Assembly: GCF_000731675.1 (NCBI RefSeq)
Contig: NZ_JMIT01000002.1
Span: 62,001-126,000, forward strand
Length of the DNA stretch: 64,000 bases
Reading direction: 5' to 3'
Source of the DNA: Pseudomonas capeferrum
Lineage (GTDB): Bacteria > Pseudomonadota > Gammaproteobacteria > Pseudomonadales > Pseudomonadaceae
Positions 18,663-28,500 of this stretch are shown here, piece by piece. The notes beneath the pieces were generated by a model that ran no database searches, was not told the DNA's origin, and was given only the letters and a program-made list of their open reading frames with translations. Position 1 is the stretch's first letter. Each line of letters starts with the position of its first letter. The position numbers and the translations under genes were made by a program.

Positions 18663-19661
18663 TCACTCGCCTTTCATTGCCCGCTCGAACGCAGGGGTGG
18701 TTCGGGAGACGAAGCCACCCTCGGCCCGAGTCACCAGCACAGCGGCAAGGTCATGGCTGATGGCGAAATCCCAGCCGCGCTCCGGCCCGAGGATCAGCAG
18801 CAGGGTCGAGTAGCCATCGGCCTGCAGCGCCGAGGCATCGAGCACGGTGACGGCGGCCAGGTCGTGCGCGACCGGGCGCCCGAGGCGGGCATCGAAGGTG
18901 TGCGAATAGCGCCGGCCATTCTCCTCGAAATAATGGCGATAGTCACCCGAGGTCGATACCGAAAGGCCATCCACCGGGATGACCTGGCGGGCGATCTGGC
19001 GGTCTTCACGGGGCAGCTCCAGGGCGATGCGCCAGGCGCTGCCATCAGGCTTGCGGCCAACGGCCTTGAGCTCGCCAGTGGCTTCGGCGATGAAGCTGGT
19101 AATACCCATGGCGCGCAGGCGCTCGGCGATCAGGTCGACGGCGTGGCCGGCGGCGATGCTGTTGAAATCCAGCTCGACGGGGGCGTCCTTGCACAGCGCC
19201 TGGCCTTCGATGCGCAGGTGCTGGTAGCCCACGCGAAGGCGCACCTGGGCCAGGGCCTGCGGGTCGGGCACCTGTTCGTGACGGGCCTGGGGGCCGAAGC
19301 CCCAGAGGTCGAGCAAGGGCTCGACAGTGAGGTCGAAGGCGCCGGCACTTTGCACAGCCAGGTGCTGGCCGAAACGGACCAGGTCGAGCATGTCGCGCGG
19401 CAGCGCCAGGCACTGGTTGGCCGCAAGCTGGTTGAACTGGCTGACGGTGGAATCGCTGCGATAGGTCGAGTAGTGCAGGTCGATCTCCTGCAGGATTGCC
19501 TCGACTGCCGCCTGCACCTGGGCCGGGGGCGGGCCTGCGGGCTCGCGCACGTACTGGATGCTGTAGCTGCTGCCCATGGTAGGGCCGCCCAGGCGCTCCA
19601 GGGTCGGGCCTTGGTTGCAGGCGGTGAGGAGCATCAATGCCAGGAGAAGAACTGTACGCAC
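18663..19661 (-). CDS. apbE: FAD:protein FMN transferase ApbE (lipoprotein)
   Basis: Covalently attaches FMN to Thr/Ser of periplasm-facing flavoproteins. The 332-residue protein has a lipoprotein signal (MRTVLLLALMLLTACNQG, lipobox LTAC), the ApbE motif GGPTMGSSYSIQYV, the FAD region around FDLTVEPLLDLWGFGP, and the SVSTSGDYRHYFE segment. Normally it serves NqrB/NqrC, RnfD/RnfG or NosR. No nqr genes are within the window on either side, so its substrates must be encoded elsewhere. It is separated from gap by a REPIN and a terminator. Confidence 0.93.
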   Translation of the reverse strand: MRTVLLLALMLLTACNQGPTLERLGGPTMGSSYSIQYVREPAGPPPAQVQAAVEAILQEIDLHYSTYRSDSTVSQFNQLAANQCLALPRDMLDLVRFGQHLAVQSAGAFDLTVEPLLDLWGFGPQARHEQVPDPQALAQVRLRVGYQHLRIEGQALCKDAPVELDFNSIAAGHAVDLIAERLRAMGITSFIAEATGELKAVGRKPDGSAWRIALELPREDRQIARQVIPVDGLSVSTSGDYRHYFEENGRRYSHTFDARLGRPVAHDLAAVTVLDASALQADGYSTLLLILGPERGWDFAISHDLAAVLVTRAEGGFVSRTTPAFERAMKGE

Positions 19662-19688
19662 ATTCGCTTACTCGACTATCCGGGCCGG

Positions 19689-19780
19689 CCTCTTCGCGGG
19701 GCAAGCCCGCTCCCACAGAAAAACCCTCAACCTTGAGGATGTCACTCATCCTGTAGGAGCGGGCTTGCCCCGCGAAGAGG
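19689..19780. repeat. REPIN (inverted REP pair)
   Basis: The 30-bp arms 19689-19718 and 19751-19780 are inverted copies with one mismatch; the core is GCGGGCTTGCCCCGC. It lies between gap and apbE. Confidence 0.9.
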
Positions 19781-19807
19781 CAGCCCGGACAACACAATAG
19801 TCAGGAC

Positions 19808-19840
19808 AAAAAAACGGGAACCCGAAGGTTCCCGTTTTTT
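19808..19840. terminator. Bidirectional intrinsic terminator downstream of gap
   Basis: The stem ACGGGAACC/GGTTCCCGT with a CGAA loop is flanked by A-tracts and T-tracts on both sides, so it works for gap on the minus strand and in the opposite direction. Confidence 0.92.
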
Positions 19841-19858
19841 CATTGCCTTACAAGCGAA

Positions 19859-21322
19859 TCAGCGCGGAAACGCTGGCGGGTTCACACCGGCCATGTCTTC
19901 CATCACGCGAACCACCTGGCAGCTGTAACCGAATTCGTTGTCGTACCAGACGTACAGCACAACGCGGTTGTCGTTGCAGATGGTGGCTTCGGCATCAACC
20001 ACACCGGCGTGGCGCGAACCGACGAAGTCGGTGGAAACCACTTCCTGCGAGCTGACGTAGTCGATCTGCTTGTGCAGGTCCGAGTGCATGGCCGTCTGGC
20101 GCAGGTACTCGTTGATCTCTTCGCGGGTGGTGGCCTTTTCCAGGTTCAGGTTCAGGATGGCCATCGAGACGTTCGGCGTCGGCACGCGAATGGCGTTGCC
20201 GGTCAGCTTGCCTTTGAGCACTGGCAGCGCCTTGGCGGCAGCAGTGGCGGCACCGGTCTCGGTGATGACCATGTTCAGCGGCGCGGCGCGGCCACGGCGG
20301 CTGCCCTTGTGGAAGTTGTCGATCAGGTTCTGGTCGTTGGTGAACGAGTGAACGGTTTCGACGTGACCATTGATGATGCCGTACTGGTCGTTGACAGCCT
20401 TCAGCACCGGCACGATGGCGTTGGTGGTGCAGGAGGCGGCCGAGATGATCTTGTCATCAGCAGCGATTTCGCCGTGGTTGATGCCGTGCACGATGTTCTT
20501 CAGCGCGCCCTTGCCAGGTGCGGTGAGGATCACGCGGGCAGCGCCCGGGCAGGCCAGGTGCTGGCCCAGGCCGTCGGCATCACGCCATACGCCGGTGTTG
20601 TCGACGATCAGCGCGTTGTCGATACCGTACTGGGTGTAGTCGACTTCGCTCGGGCTCTTGGCGTAGATAACCTGGATCAGGTTGCCGTTGGCGGTGATGG
20701 TGTTGTTGGCTTCGTCGATGGTGATGGTGCCATCGAACGGGCCGTGCACCGAGTCACGGCGCAGCAGGCTGGCACGCTTGACCAGGTCGTTCTCGGCGCC
20801 TTTGCGCACGACGATGGCACGCAGACGCAGGCCGTCGCCACCACCGGTCTTCTCGATCAGGATGCGCGCCAGCAGGCGGCCGATACGGCCGAAACCGTAC
20901 AGCACGACGTCGGTGCCTTTACGCGCCGAAGCGTTCTGCTGGCCAACCACGTCGGCCAGTTCTTCACGCACGAACTGCTCGGCGCTGCGGCCGTTGCCTT
21001 CTAGCTTGAACTTGTTGGCCAGCTTGCCCAGGTCGACCGAAGCGGCGCCCAGTTTCAGCTCGCTCATGGCCTTGAGCAGGGGGAACGTCTCGTGGACAGA
21101 CAGTTCGGTCTCGTCGGCCTGACGATGACGCGCAAAGCGGTGTGCTTTGAGGATCGAGATAACCGAACGGTTGATCAGGCTGCGGCCATAAATCGAGCTC
21201 ACCACGTTGTTGTTGCGGTAGAGCTGACCGATAAGCGGGATCATCGCTTCAGCCAACGCTTCACGATCAATCCACTCACCAAGACACTGGTCGGGCTTCT
21301 GAGTCACGGGAACCTTCCACAT
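19859..21322 (-). CDS. gap: Glyceraldehyde-3-phosphate dehydrogenase, long form with N-terminal extension
   Basis: 487 residues compared with about 335 for standard GAPDH. Residues 1 to about 125 form a helical extension (LGEWIDREALAEAMIPLIGQ and onwards) ahead of the Rossmann fold (DVVLYGFGRIGRLLARIL). The catalytic Cys is in SAASCTTNAIVPVL near residue 299, and the C-terminal WYDNEFGYSCQVVRV is intact. ATG 21322 has no clear ribosome-binding site; a GTG at 21307 is preceded by GGAAGG at ideal spacing and would remove five residues, so either may be used. It is divergent from mfd, as at PA3001/PA3002. The direction (glycolytic or gluconeogenic) cannot be read here. Confidence 0.93.
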   Translation of the reverse strand: MWKVPVTQKPDQCLGEWIDREALAEAMIPLIGQLYRNNNVVSSIYGRSLINRSVISILKAHRFARHRQADETELSVHETFPLLKAMSELKLGAASVDLGKLANKFKLEGNGRSAEQFVREELADVVGQQNASARKGTDVVLYGFGRIGRLLARILIEKTGGGDGLRLRAIVVRKGAENDLVKRASLLRRDSVHGPFDGTITIDEANNTITANGNLIQVIYAKSPSEVDYTQYGIDNALIVDNTGVWRDADGLGQHLACPGAARVILTAPGKGALKNIVHGINHGEIAADDKIISAASCTTNAIVPVLKAVNDQYGIINGHVETVHSFTNDQNLIDNFHKGSRRGRAAPLNMVITETGAATAAAKALPVLKGKLTGNAIRVPTPNVSMAILNLNLEKATTREEINEYLRQTAMHSDLHKQIDYVSSQEVVSTDFVGSRHAGVVDAEATICNDNRVVLYVWYDNEFGYSCQVVRVMEDMAGVNPPAFPR

Positions 21323-21489
21323 GTAGGGACAGAAAAAAGGGGCTACATTATGACGCCCCAACGCGGAACGGGCAATGAGCGCCTGTCGCGGCAGCCAGAG
21401 CCAGTGTTCATGGCCTTTGGAGCCTGACAGCGGGCACCGGCACCGGTACAATCGGTCTCTTTGCCGCAACGCTTGGAGTGCAATCTCCC

Positions 21490-24400
21490 GTGTCAGTTCT
21501 GCGCCTACCGCAACTGTCGGCCACGGCCGGCAAACAAACCTGGGGCAACCTGCCCGGTGCCGCCCTCAGCCTTGCCATTGCCGAAGCCGCCAGCAGCGCT
21601 GGCCGCTTTACCCTGCTGCTGACGGCAGACAGCCAGGCCGCCGACCGTCTGGAACAGGAGCTGCGCTTCTTTGCCCCAGACCTGCCGGTGCTGCCCTTCC
21701 CCGATTGGGAAACCCTGCCCTACGACCTGTTCTCGCCACACCAGGACATCATCTCCCAGCGTATTGCCAGCCTGTACCGGCTGCCGGAGCTGAGCCACGG
21801 CATCCTGGTGGTGCCGATCACCACCGCCCTGCATCGCCTCGCGCCGACCCGCTTCCTGCTGGGCAGCAGCCTGGTGCTGGACATCGGCCAGACCATCGAC
21901 GTCGAGCAGATGCGCACGCGCCTCGAAGCCAGCGGCTACCGCTGCGTCGACACGGTGTACGAGCATGGCGAGTTCGCCGTGCGCGGCGCCCTCATCGACC
22001 TGTACCCCATGGGCAGCAAATTGCCCTACCGCATCGACCTGTTCGATGACGAGATCGAAACGCTGCGCACCTTCGACCCCGAGACCCAGCGCTCGATCGA
22101 CAAGGTCGACTCGGTGCGCCTGCTGCCGGCGCGCGAGTTCCCGATGCAGAAAGAGGAAGTGACCCGCTTCAAGGCCCGCTTCCGGGAGCGCTTCGACGTC
22201 GACTTCCGGCGCAGCGCGATCTTCCAGGACCTGGCCAGCGGCATCATCCCGGCCGGCATCGAGTACTACTTGCCGCTGTTCTTCGAAGAAACCTCGACCC
22301 TGTTCGACTACCTGCCCAGCGATACCCAGGTGTTTTCCCTGCCCGGTGTCGAGCAGGCGGCCGAGCACTTCTGGAACGACGTGCGCGGGCGCTACGAAGA
22401 CCGCCGTGGCGACCTGAGCCGGCCATTGCTGCCGCCTGCCGAACTGTTCCTGCCGGTCGAAGACTGTTTCGCCCAGCTCAAGCAATGGCCGCGGGTGGTG
22501 GTCAGCGCCGAAGACGTCGACCCTGGCGTCGGCCGTGAGCGCTTCCCGGCACGCGCCCTGCCGGACCTTGCCATCGAGGCCAAGGCCAATCAGCCGCTGG
22601 CCGCGCTGGCCGGGTTCCTCGACCAGTTCCCCGGGCGGGTACTGTTCACCGCAGAATCGGCGGGCCGTCGCGAAGTACTGCTGGAACTGCTCGAGCGCCT
22701 CAAGCTACGCCCACACACCGTCGAAGGCTGGACCGACTTCATCACCGGCTCCGAGCGCCTGGCGATCACCGTCGCGCCGCTTGACGAGGGCCTGGTGCTG
22801 GACGACCCGGCCATCGCCCTGGTGGCCGAGAGCCCGTTGTTCGGCCAGCGCGTGATGCAGCGCCGGCGCCGCGACAAACGTGGCGAAGCCGCCAACGATG
22901 CCGTGATCAAGAACCTCACCGAGCTGCGCGAAGGCGCGCCGGTGGTGCACATCGACCATGGCGTGGGCCGCTACCTGGGCCTGGCGACCCTGGAGATCGA
23001 CGGCCAAGCCGCTGAGTTCCTCACCCTGGAATACGCCGAGAACGCCAAGCTTTACGTGCCGGTGGCCAACCTGCACCTGATTGCCCGTTACACCGGCAGC
23101 GACGACGCCTTGGCGCCGCTGCACCGGCTCGGCTCCGAGGCCTGGCAGAAGGCCAAGCGCAAGGCCGCCGAACAGGTGCGCGATGTCGCTGCCGAACTGC
23201 TCGACATCTACGCCCGCCGCGCCGCCCGCAAAGGCTATGCCTTCGCCGACCCGGCCGCCGACTACGCCACCTTCAGTGCCGGCTTCCCCTTCGAGGAAAC
23301 CCCCGACCAGCAAAACGCCATCGAAGCCGTGCGCGCCGACATGCTCGCGGCCAAGCCGATGGACCGCCTGGTGTGTGGCGACGTGGGCTTCGGCAAGACC
23401 GAAGTGGCCATGCGTGCGGCCTTCATCGCCGTGCACAGCGGCCGCCAGGTGGCGGTACTGGTGCCTACTACCCTGCTCGCCCAACAGCACTACAACAGCT
23501 TCCGCGACCGCTTCGCCGACTGGCCGGTAACCGTCGAAGTGATGAGCCGCTTCAAGTCGGCCAAGGAAGTGGCCAGCGCTGCGGCAGACCTTGCCGAGGG
23601 CAAGATCGACATCCTCATCGGCACCCACAAGCTGCTGCAGGACGATGTCCGCTTCAAGGACCTGGGCCTGGTGGTGATCGACGAAGAGCACCGCTTTGGC
23701 GTACGCCAGAAGGAACAGCTCAAGGCGCTGCGCAGCGAGGTGGACATCCTCACCCTGACCGCCACGCCGATTCCACGCACCCTGAACATGGCCGTGGCCG
23801 GCATGCGCGATCTGTCGATTATCGCCACGCCGCCGGCGCGACGCCTGTCGGTGCGCACCTTCGTCATGGAGCACAACAACAGCACGGTCAAAGAAGCACT
23901 GCTGCGTGAACTGCTGCGCGGCGGCCAGGTGTATTACCTGCACAACGATGTGAAAACCATCGAAAAATGCGCCGCAGACCTCGCCGAACTGGTGCCGGAA
24001 GCACGCATCGGCATCGGCCACGGGCAGATGCGCGAGCGCGAGCTGGAACAGGTGATGAGCGACTTCTACCACAAGCGCTTCAACGTGCTGATCGCCTCGA
24101 CCATCATCGAGACCGGCATCGACGTGCCCAGCGCCAACACCATCGTCATCGAGCGTGCCGACAAGTTCGGCCTGGCCCAGCTGCACCAGTTGCGCGGCCG
24201 GGTCGGGCGCAGCCACCACCAGGCCTACGCCTACCTGCTGACCCCGGCACGGCAGAAGGTCAGCAGCGACGCCGAGAAACGCCTGGAAGCCATCGCCAAT
24301 ACCCAGGACCTGGGGGCCGGTTTTGTTCTGGCCACCAACGACCTGGAAATCCGCGGCGCCGGCGAACTGCTTGGCGAAGGCCAGAGCGGGCAGATCCAGG

Positions 24401-24939
24401 CCGTGGGCTTCACCCTCTACATGGAAATGCTCGAACGCGCCGTCAAGGCGATCCGCAAGGGCAACCAGCCGAACCTGGAGCAACCGCTCGGTGGCGGCCC
24501 AGAGATCAACCTGCGCCTGCCAGCGCTGATCCCCGAAGACTACCTGCCCGATGTGCATGCACGGCTGATCCTCTACAAGCGCATCGCCTCGGCGGCCGAC
24601 GAAGAGGGCCTCAAGGACCTGCAGGTCGAGATGATCGACCGCTTCGGCCTGCTGCCCGAGCCGACCAAGAACCTGATGCGCCTGACCTCACTCAAACTGC
24701 AGGCGGAAAAGCTCGGCATCAAGAAAGTCGATGCCGGCCCCAACGGCGGCAAACTCGAGTTCGAGGCCGAAACACCGGTCGACCCGCTGACCTTGATCAA
24801 GCTGATCCAGGGCCAGCCCAAACGCTACAAATTCGAAGGCGCCACCCAGTTCCGCTTCCTGGTCCCGATGGAGCGCCCCGACGAACGTTTCAACACCCTT
24901 GAGGCGCTGTTCGAGCGCCTGACCCCACAGCCTGCCTAA
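21490..24939 (+). CDS. mfd: Transcription-repair coupling factor Mfd
   Basis: Displaces RNA polymerase stalled at DNA lesions and recruits UvrA. 1149 residues: a UvrB-like N-terminal module, the RNA-polymerase-interacting CarD-like domain (HIDHGVGRYLGLA, near 487), RecG-like helicase motifs with Walker A GDVGFGKTEVAMRA (near 630) and DEEH (near 732), the translocation motif around NDLEIRGAGELLGEGQSG, and the C-terminal autoinhibitory domain. GTG 21490 (MSVLRLPQL) has GGAG upstream; a GTG at 21478 overlaps that site and is less likely. Confidence 0.97.
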   Translation: MSVLRLPQLSATAGKQTWGNLPGAALSLAIAEAASSAGRFTLLLTADSQAADRLEQELRFFAPDLPVLPFPDWETLPYDLFSPHQDIISQRIASLYRLPELSHGILVVPITTALHRLAPTRFLLGSSLVLDIGQTIDVEQMRTRLEASGYRCVDTVYEHGEFAVRGALIDLYPMGSKLPYRIDLFDDEIETLRTFDPETQRSIDKVDSVRLLPAREFPMQKEEVTRFKARFRERFDVDFRRSAIFQDLASGIIPAGIEYYLPLFFEETSTLFDYLPSDTQVFSLPGVEQAAEHFWNDVRGRYEDRRGDLSRPLLPPAELFLPVEDCFAQLKQWPRVVVSAEDVDPGVGRERFPARALPDLAIEAKANQPLAALAGFLDQFPGRVLFTAESAGRREVLLELLERLKLRPHTVEGWTDFITGSERLAITVAPLDEGLVLDDPAIALVAESPLFGQRVMQRRRRDKRGEAANDAVIKNLTELREGAPVVHIDHGVGRYLGLATLEIDGQAAEFLTLEYAENAKLYVPVANLHLIARYTGSDDALAPLHRLGSEAWQKAKRKAAEQVRDVAAELLDIYARRAARKGYAFADPAADYATFSAGFPFEETPDQQNAIEAVRADMLAAKPMDRLVCGDVGFGKTEVAMRAAFIAVHSGRQVAVLVPTTLLAQQHYNSFRDRFADWPVTVEVMSRFKSAKEVASAAADLAEGKIDILIGTHKLLQDDVRFKDLGLVVIDEEHRFGVRQKEQLKALRSEVDILTLTATPIPRTLNMAVAGMRDLSIIATPPARRLSVRTFVMEHNNSTVKEALLRELLRGGQVYYLHNDVKTIEKCAADLAELVPEARIGIGHGQMRERELEQVMSDFYHKRFNVLIASTIIETGIDVPSANTIVIERADKFGLAQLHQLRGRVGRSHHQAYAYLLTPARQKVSSDAEKRLEAIANTQDLGAGFVLATNDLEIRGAGELLGEGQSGQIQAVGFTLYMEMLERAVKAIRKGNQPNLEQPLGGGPEINLRLPALIPEDYLPDVHARLILYKRIASAADEEGLKDLQVEMIDRFGLLPEPTKNLMRLTSLKLQAEKLGIKKVDAGPNGGKLEFEAETPVDPLTLIKLIQGQPKRYKFEGATQFRFLVPMERPDERFNTLEALFERLTPQPA

Positions 24940-24948
24940 GGAAGATCC

Positions 24949-25521
24949 ATGCGTGCCATCCGTTGCCTGACCCTGCTGCTGGCGCTGTTCGCGCCAACAG
25001 CCTTCGCCGAAGGGGTGTATCAGGTAGAAATGATCCTGGTGCGGCAAAACAGCGTGCCCGCCTTCACCAGCCCGTTCGCGCCCGAAAACTGGCGCGCCGA
25101 CGGCAACCCCCTGGACAAGGCGGCCGAGCGCCCGCTGGGCCTGGAGGACGAGGTCACCCGCCTGCAGGCCACCGCCGACTACACCGTGCTCATGCACAAG
25201 GCCTGGCAGCAGCAGGCCGGCAGCGAGCCCAGCCGCATCGCCCTGAGCGAGGGTGAAGAGCAGTTCGGCCACTTCCCCATCGAAGGCAACCTGAGCATCG
25301 CCGAAGGCCGCTTCATTGCCGTGCAGGCCAACTTCTGGGTCAACCAGCTCGACAGCAACGGTAGCGTGCTGCGCAGCGAGCAATTCAAGCAGAGCAACAG
25401 CAACGTCAAGGCCGGCCAGCTGACCTTCCTCGACGGCGGGCACCTGGCGGTGCTGCTGAAGGTGACCCCGGCCGGGATGCGCAAACTGCCGGCGCTTGAC
25501 CCGGAGATGATGGAGCAGTGA
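24949..25521 (+). CDS. csiV: CsiV family periplasmic protein
   Basis: 190 residues with a cleavable signal (MRAIRCLTLLLALFAPTAFA) and the CsiV family opening GVYQVEMILVRQN. Later segments (EGNLSIAEGRFIAVQANFWV) also fit. In Vibrio, CsiV promotes peptidoglycan synthesis by PBP1A with LpoA; the role here is inferred by family. It begins 9 bp after the mfd stop with an AAGGAAG ribosome-binding site, so it is probably co-transcribed with mfd, and corresponds to PA3003. Confidence 0.85.
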   Translation: MRAIRCLTLLLALFAPTAFAEGVYQVEMILVRQNSVPAFTSPFAPENWRADGNPLDKAAERPLGLEDEVTRLQATADYTVLMHKAWQQQAGSEPSRIALSEGEEQFGHFPIEGNLSIAEGRFIAVQANFWVNQLDSNGSVLRSEQFKQSNSNVKAGQLTFLDGGHLAVLLKVTPAGMRKLPALDPEMMEQ

Positions 25522-25522
25522 T

Positions 25523-28500
25523 GTGAGCGAGAGCGATGCGCAGTTCTTCGTCCGCGAGCATGACGGGTGGACGTTCACGTTTGACCGCAAAACCCTGCAG
25601 CGCGGCCTGGATTATGCCGAGGATGGCAGGAGCAAGATCGTATCGATCCTCGACCTGACCATCCGCGCTCAATGTGCGGGTTCCGGCGGCCGCGAATACC
25701 ACCAACGCATCGAACTGGACATGACCGAGGACGGCCTTGAATGCGAGGGAACGTGCTCGTGCCCGGTCGGTGACAATTGCAAACACTGCGCGGCGGCGCT
25801 CTATGTGCTGGAACGTGGCCCGGACTTTATCGAAGGCGCGCCAGACCAGCCCCTTGCTGCCACGCAGTCAGCGCAGCAATCCCTTGAACTGCCCCCCGAA
25901 CTCGCGCACTGGGTGGAGGCGCTGGAACTACCAGCAGCACCCACTGCGGAGCCTGCCAAGCGAAAAGGCCCCGCACTCTACTACGTGGTGAGCAACAACC
26001 ATGGCCAATGCATGCTCAGCGTTTTCAAAGGCACCCGGCAGGCCGATGGCACCTTGAAGCTGGGCCGCCCCAGTTCGATGCCCGAGCTCATCTACTACAC
26101 GCCCAAATACGTGACCGATGAGGACTTGCGCGCACTCCGGCTGATCGATGCCCTCGGCAAGGATTACAGCCTGCCGATTGCGCGACTGGAAGGCAAAAAG
26201 GGCGCCGAACTCTATGAGTATGCGCTGGCCACCGGCCGCTTGCTGTACGACGAACAACAGGCTCCACTGGCCCAAGGCCCGGACCTGCCTGCCGAATTTC
26301 GCTGGGTGCGACTGGACAACGGTAGCTATCGCGGCGCCTGGCACCATGATGAACATGCCCACCGGTTGGCACTGCCGCTCGACCCACTCTATTACGTGGA
26401 CACCCAGAACGGGCAGACCGGCAAGCTGCTGCATGACCTTGACCCGTTCATTGCCAGTCAGTTGGCGAGTGCACCCACGGTTCCCGAGCACCTGATCATT
26501 CCGTTGAGCCATCGCTTGAATGCGCTGAACCGGCAGGTGCCGACCCCCACAACCGTGCGCAGCGAACAGATCGATGACATCCAGCCGCGCCCTCACCTGA
26601 CCTTGGGCAGCCTCGAATTCAGCGCCTACATGCCCAAGACCGGCCGCATGCAGCGCCAGATGCAGCACCGCGCCGCGCTGTCGTTCGACTACGATGGCCT
26701 GCGCACCAGTGGCAACGACGACAAGCCACTGACCCGCCTGGTCGACGCCACCAGCCAGCGCATTCGCCGCCAGCCCAAAGCCGAGCAGGCACTGCGCAAA
26801 GCCTTGCGCGACCTGGGCTTCAAGGCCGCCACCCGGCAGAGCAAAGCCCTGCCCGACAGCGCCGGTGAGATGCACCAGTTGCCGGATGACGAGGCCTGGC
26901 TGCACTTTGCCCGCAACGACTTGGCACGCCTGCGTGAAGACGGCTGGGTGATCGATATCCACCGTGATTTTGCCTTCAACCTGCAAGAGGTGGACGACTG
27001 GTACGCCAACATCGACGAAGCCCCCGGCCATGAATGGTTCGACCTGGAGCTGGGCATCGTGGTCGATGGCCAGCGCCACAGCCTGCTGCCGATCGTGCTG
27101 CAGTTGCTGCGCAGCAACCCGGAGCTGCTGCGCGCCACCGAACTGGCCCGGCGCAGCGATGACGAACACCTGCTGATCGACCTCAACCGCGGCCGCCTCG
27201 ACAGCCCTGCGTTGCGCGTCGCCCTGCCCTACGGCCGCATCAAGGCCGTCATGGGCACCCTTGGCGAACTGTACCTGCATGAACACGCCGCAGGCCCCTC
27301 GCTGCGCCTGGACCGTGCAGATGCCGCGCGCCTGAACGAACTCGATCACCTGCCGTTGCACTGGGAAGGTGGTGCGCATGTGCGCGATTTGGGCAAGCGC
27401 CTGCGCGATGCGCGCGACCTGCAGGTCGCGCCGCCCACGCAGCTGAACGCCACCCTGCGCCCCTATCAGCAACAAGGCCTGAACTGGTTGCAGGCCCTGC
27501 GCGAAATGGGTACCGGCGGCATCCTCGGCGATGACATGGGCCTGGGCAAGACCCTGCAGGCCCTGGCGCACCTGCTGCTGGAAAAACAGTCCGGGCGCCT
27601 GACCGCCCCGGCCCTGGCTGTGATGCCGACCAGCCTGGTACCGAACTGGCTCGACGAAGCCCAACGCTTCGCCCCCGACCTGCGCGTGCTGGCGTTACAC
27701 GGCCCGGGGCGCAGCAAGCATTTTGCCGCGCTGCACGACTACGACCTGGTCCTGACCACCTACGCCCTGGTACCCCGCGACCTCGAACACCTGCGCGCGC
27801 AGCCTTGGCACCTGCTGGTGCTCGACGAGGCGCAAAACATCAAAAGCAGCACCAGCAAGGCGGCCCTCGCCGTCTGCGAATTGCAGGCCGAACAACGCCT
27901 GTGCCTGACCGGCACGCCCATGGAAAACAACCTCGGCGAGTTGTGGTCGATCTTCCACTTCCTGATGCCTGGCTGGCTGGGCGGCCTCAAGCACTTCAAC
28001 CAGGCCTACCGGACCCCGATCGAACGCCATGGCGATACCGAGCGCCTGGCCCACCTGGCCAGCCGCATCCGCCCGTTCCTGCTGCGCCGAACCAAGGAGC
28101 AGGTAGCCACCGAGCTGCCTGCCAAGACCGAAATGGTCCACTGGGTCGAGCTCAGCGATGCCCAGCGCGACACCTACGAAGCCGTGCGCGTAGCCATGGA
28201 CAAGAAGGTCCGCGACGAGATCGCCCGCAATGGCGCCTCGCGTAGCCAGATCATCATCCTCGACGCCCTGCTCAAATTGCGCCAGGTGTGCTGCGACCTG
28301 CGCCTGGTGAAGGGCGTTGAAACCAAGGGCAACCAGGCCGACAAGGGCAAGCTCGGGGCGCTTCTGGAAATGCTCGAAGAGCTGCTCAGTGAAGGCCGCC
28401 GGGTATTGTTGTTCTCCCAGTTCACCTCGATGCTGGCACTGATCGAGCAGGAACTGCAGAAGCGCAAAGTCCGTTACAGCCTGCTGACCGGCGACACCCG

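Noticed and set aside
22705..24558. A 617-codon frame on the minus strand
   Set aside because: It lies inside mfd in the antisense direction with no recognisable domain.
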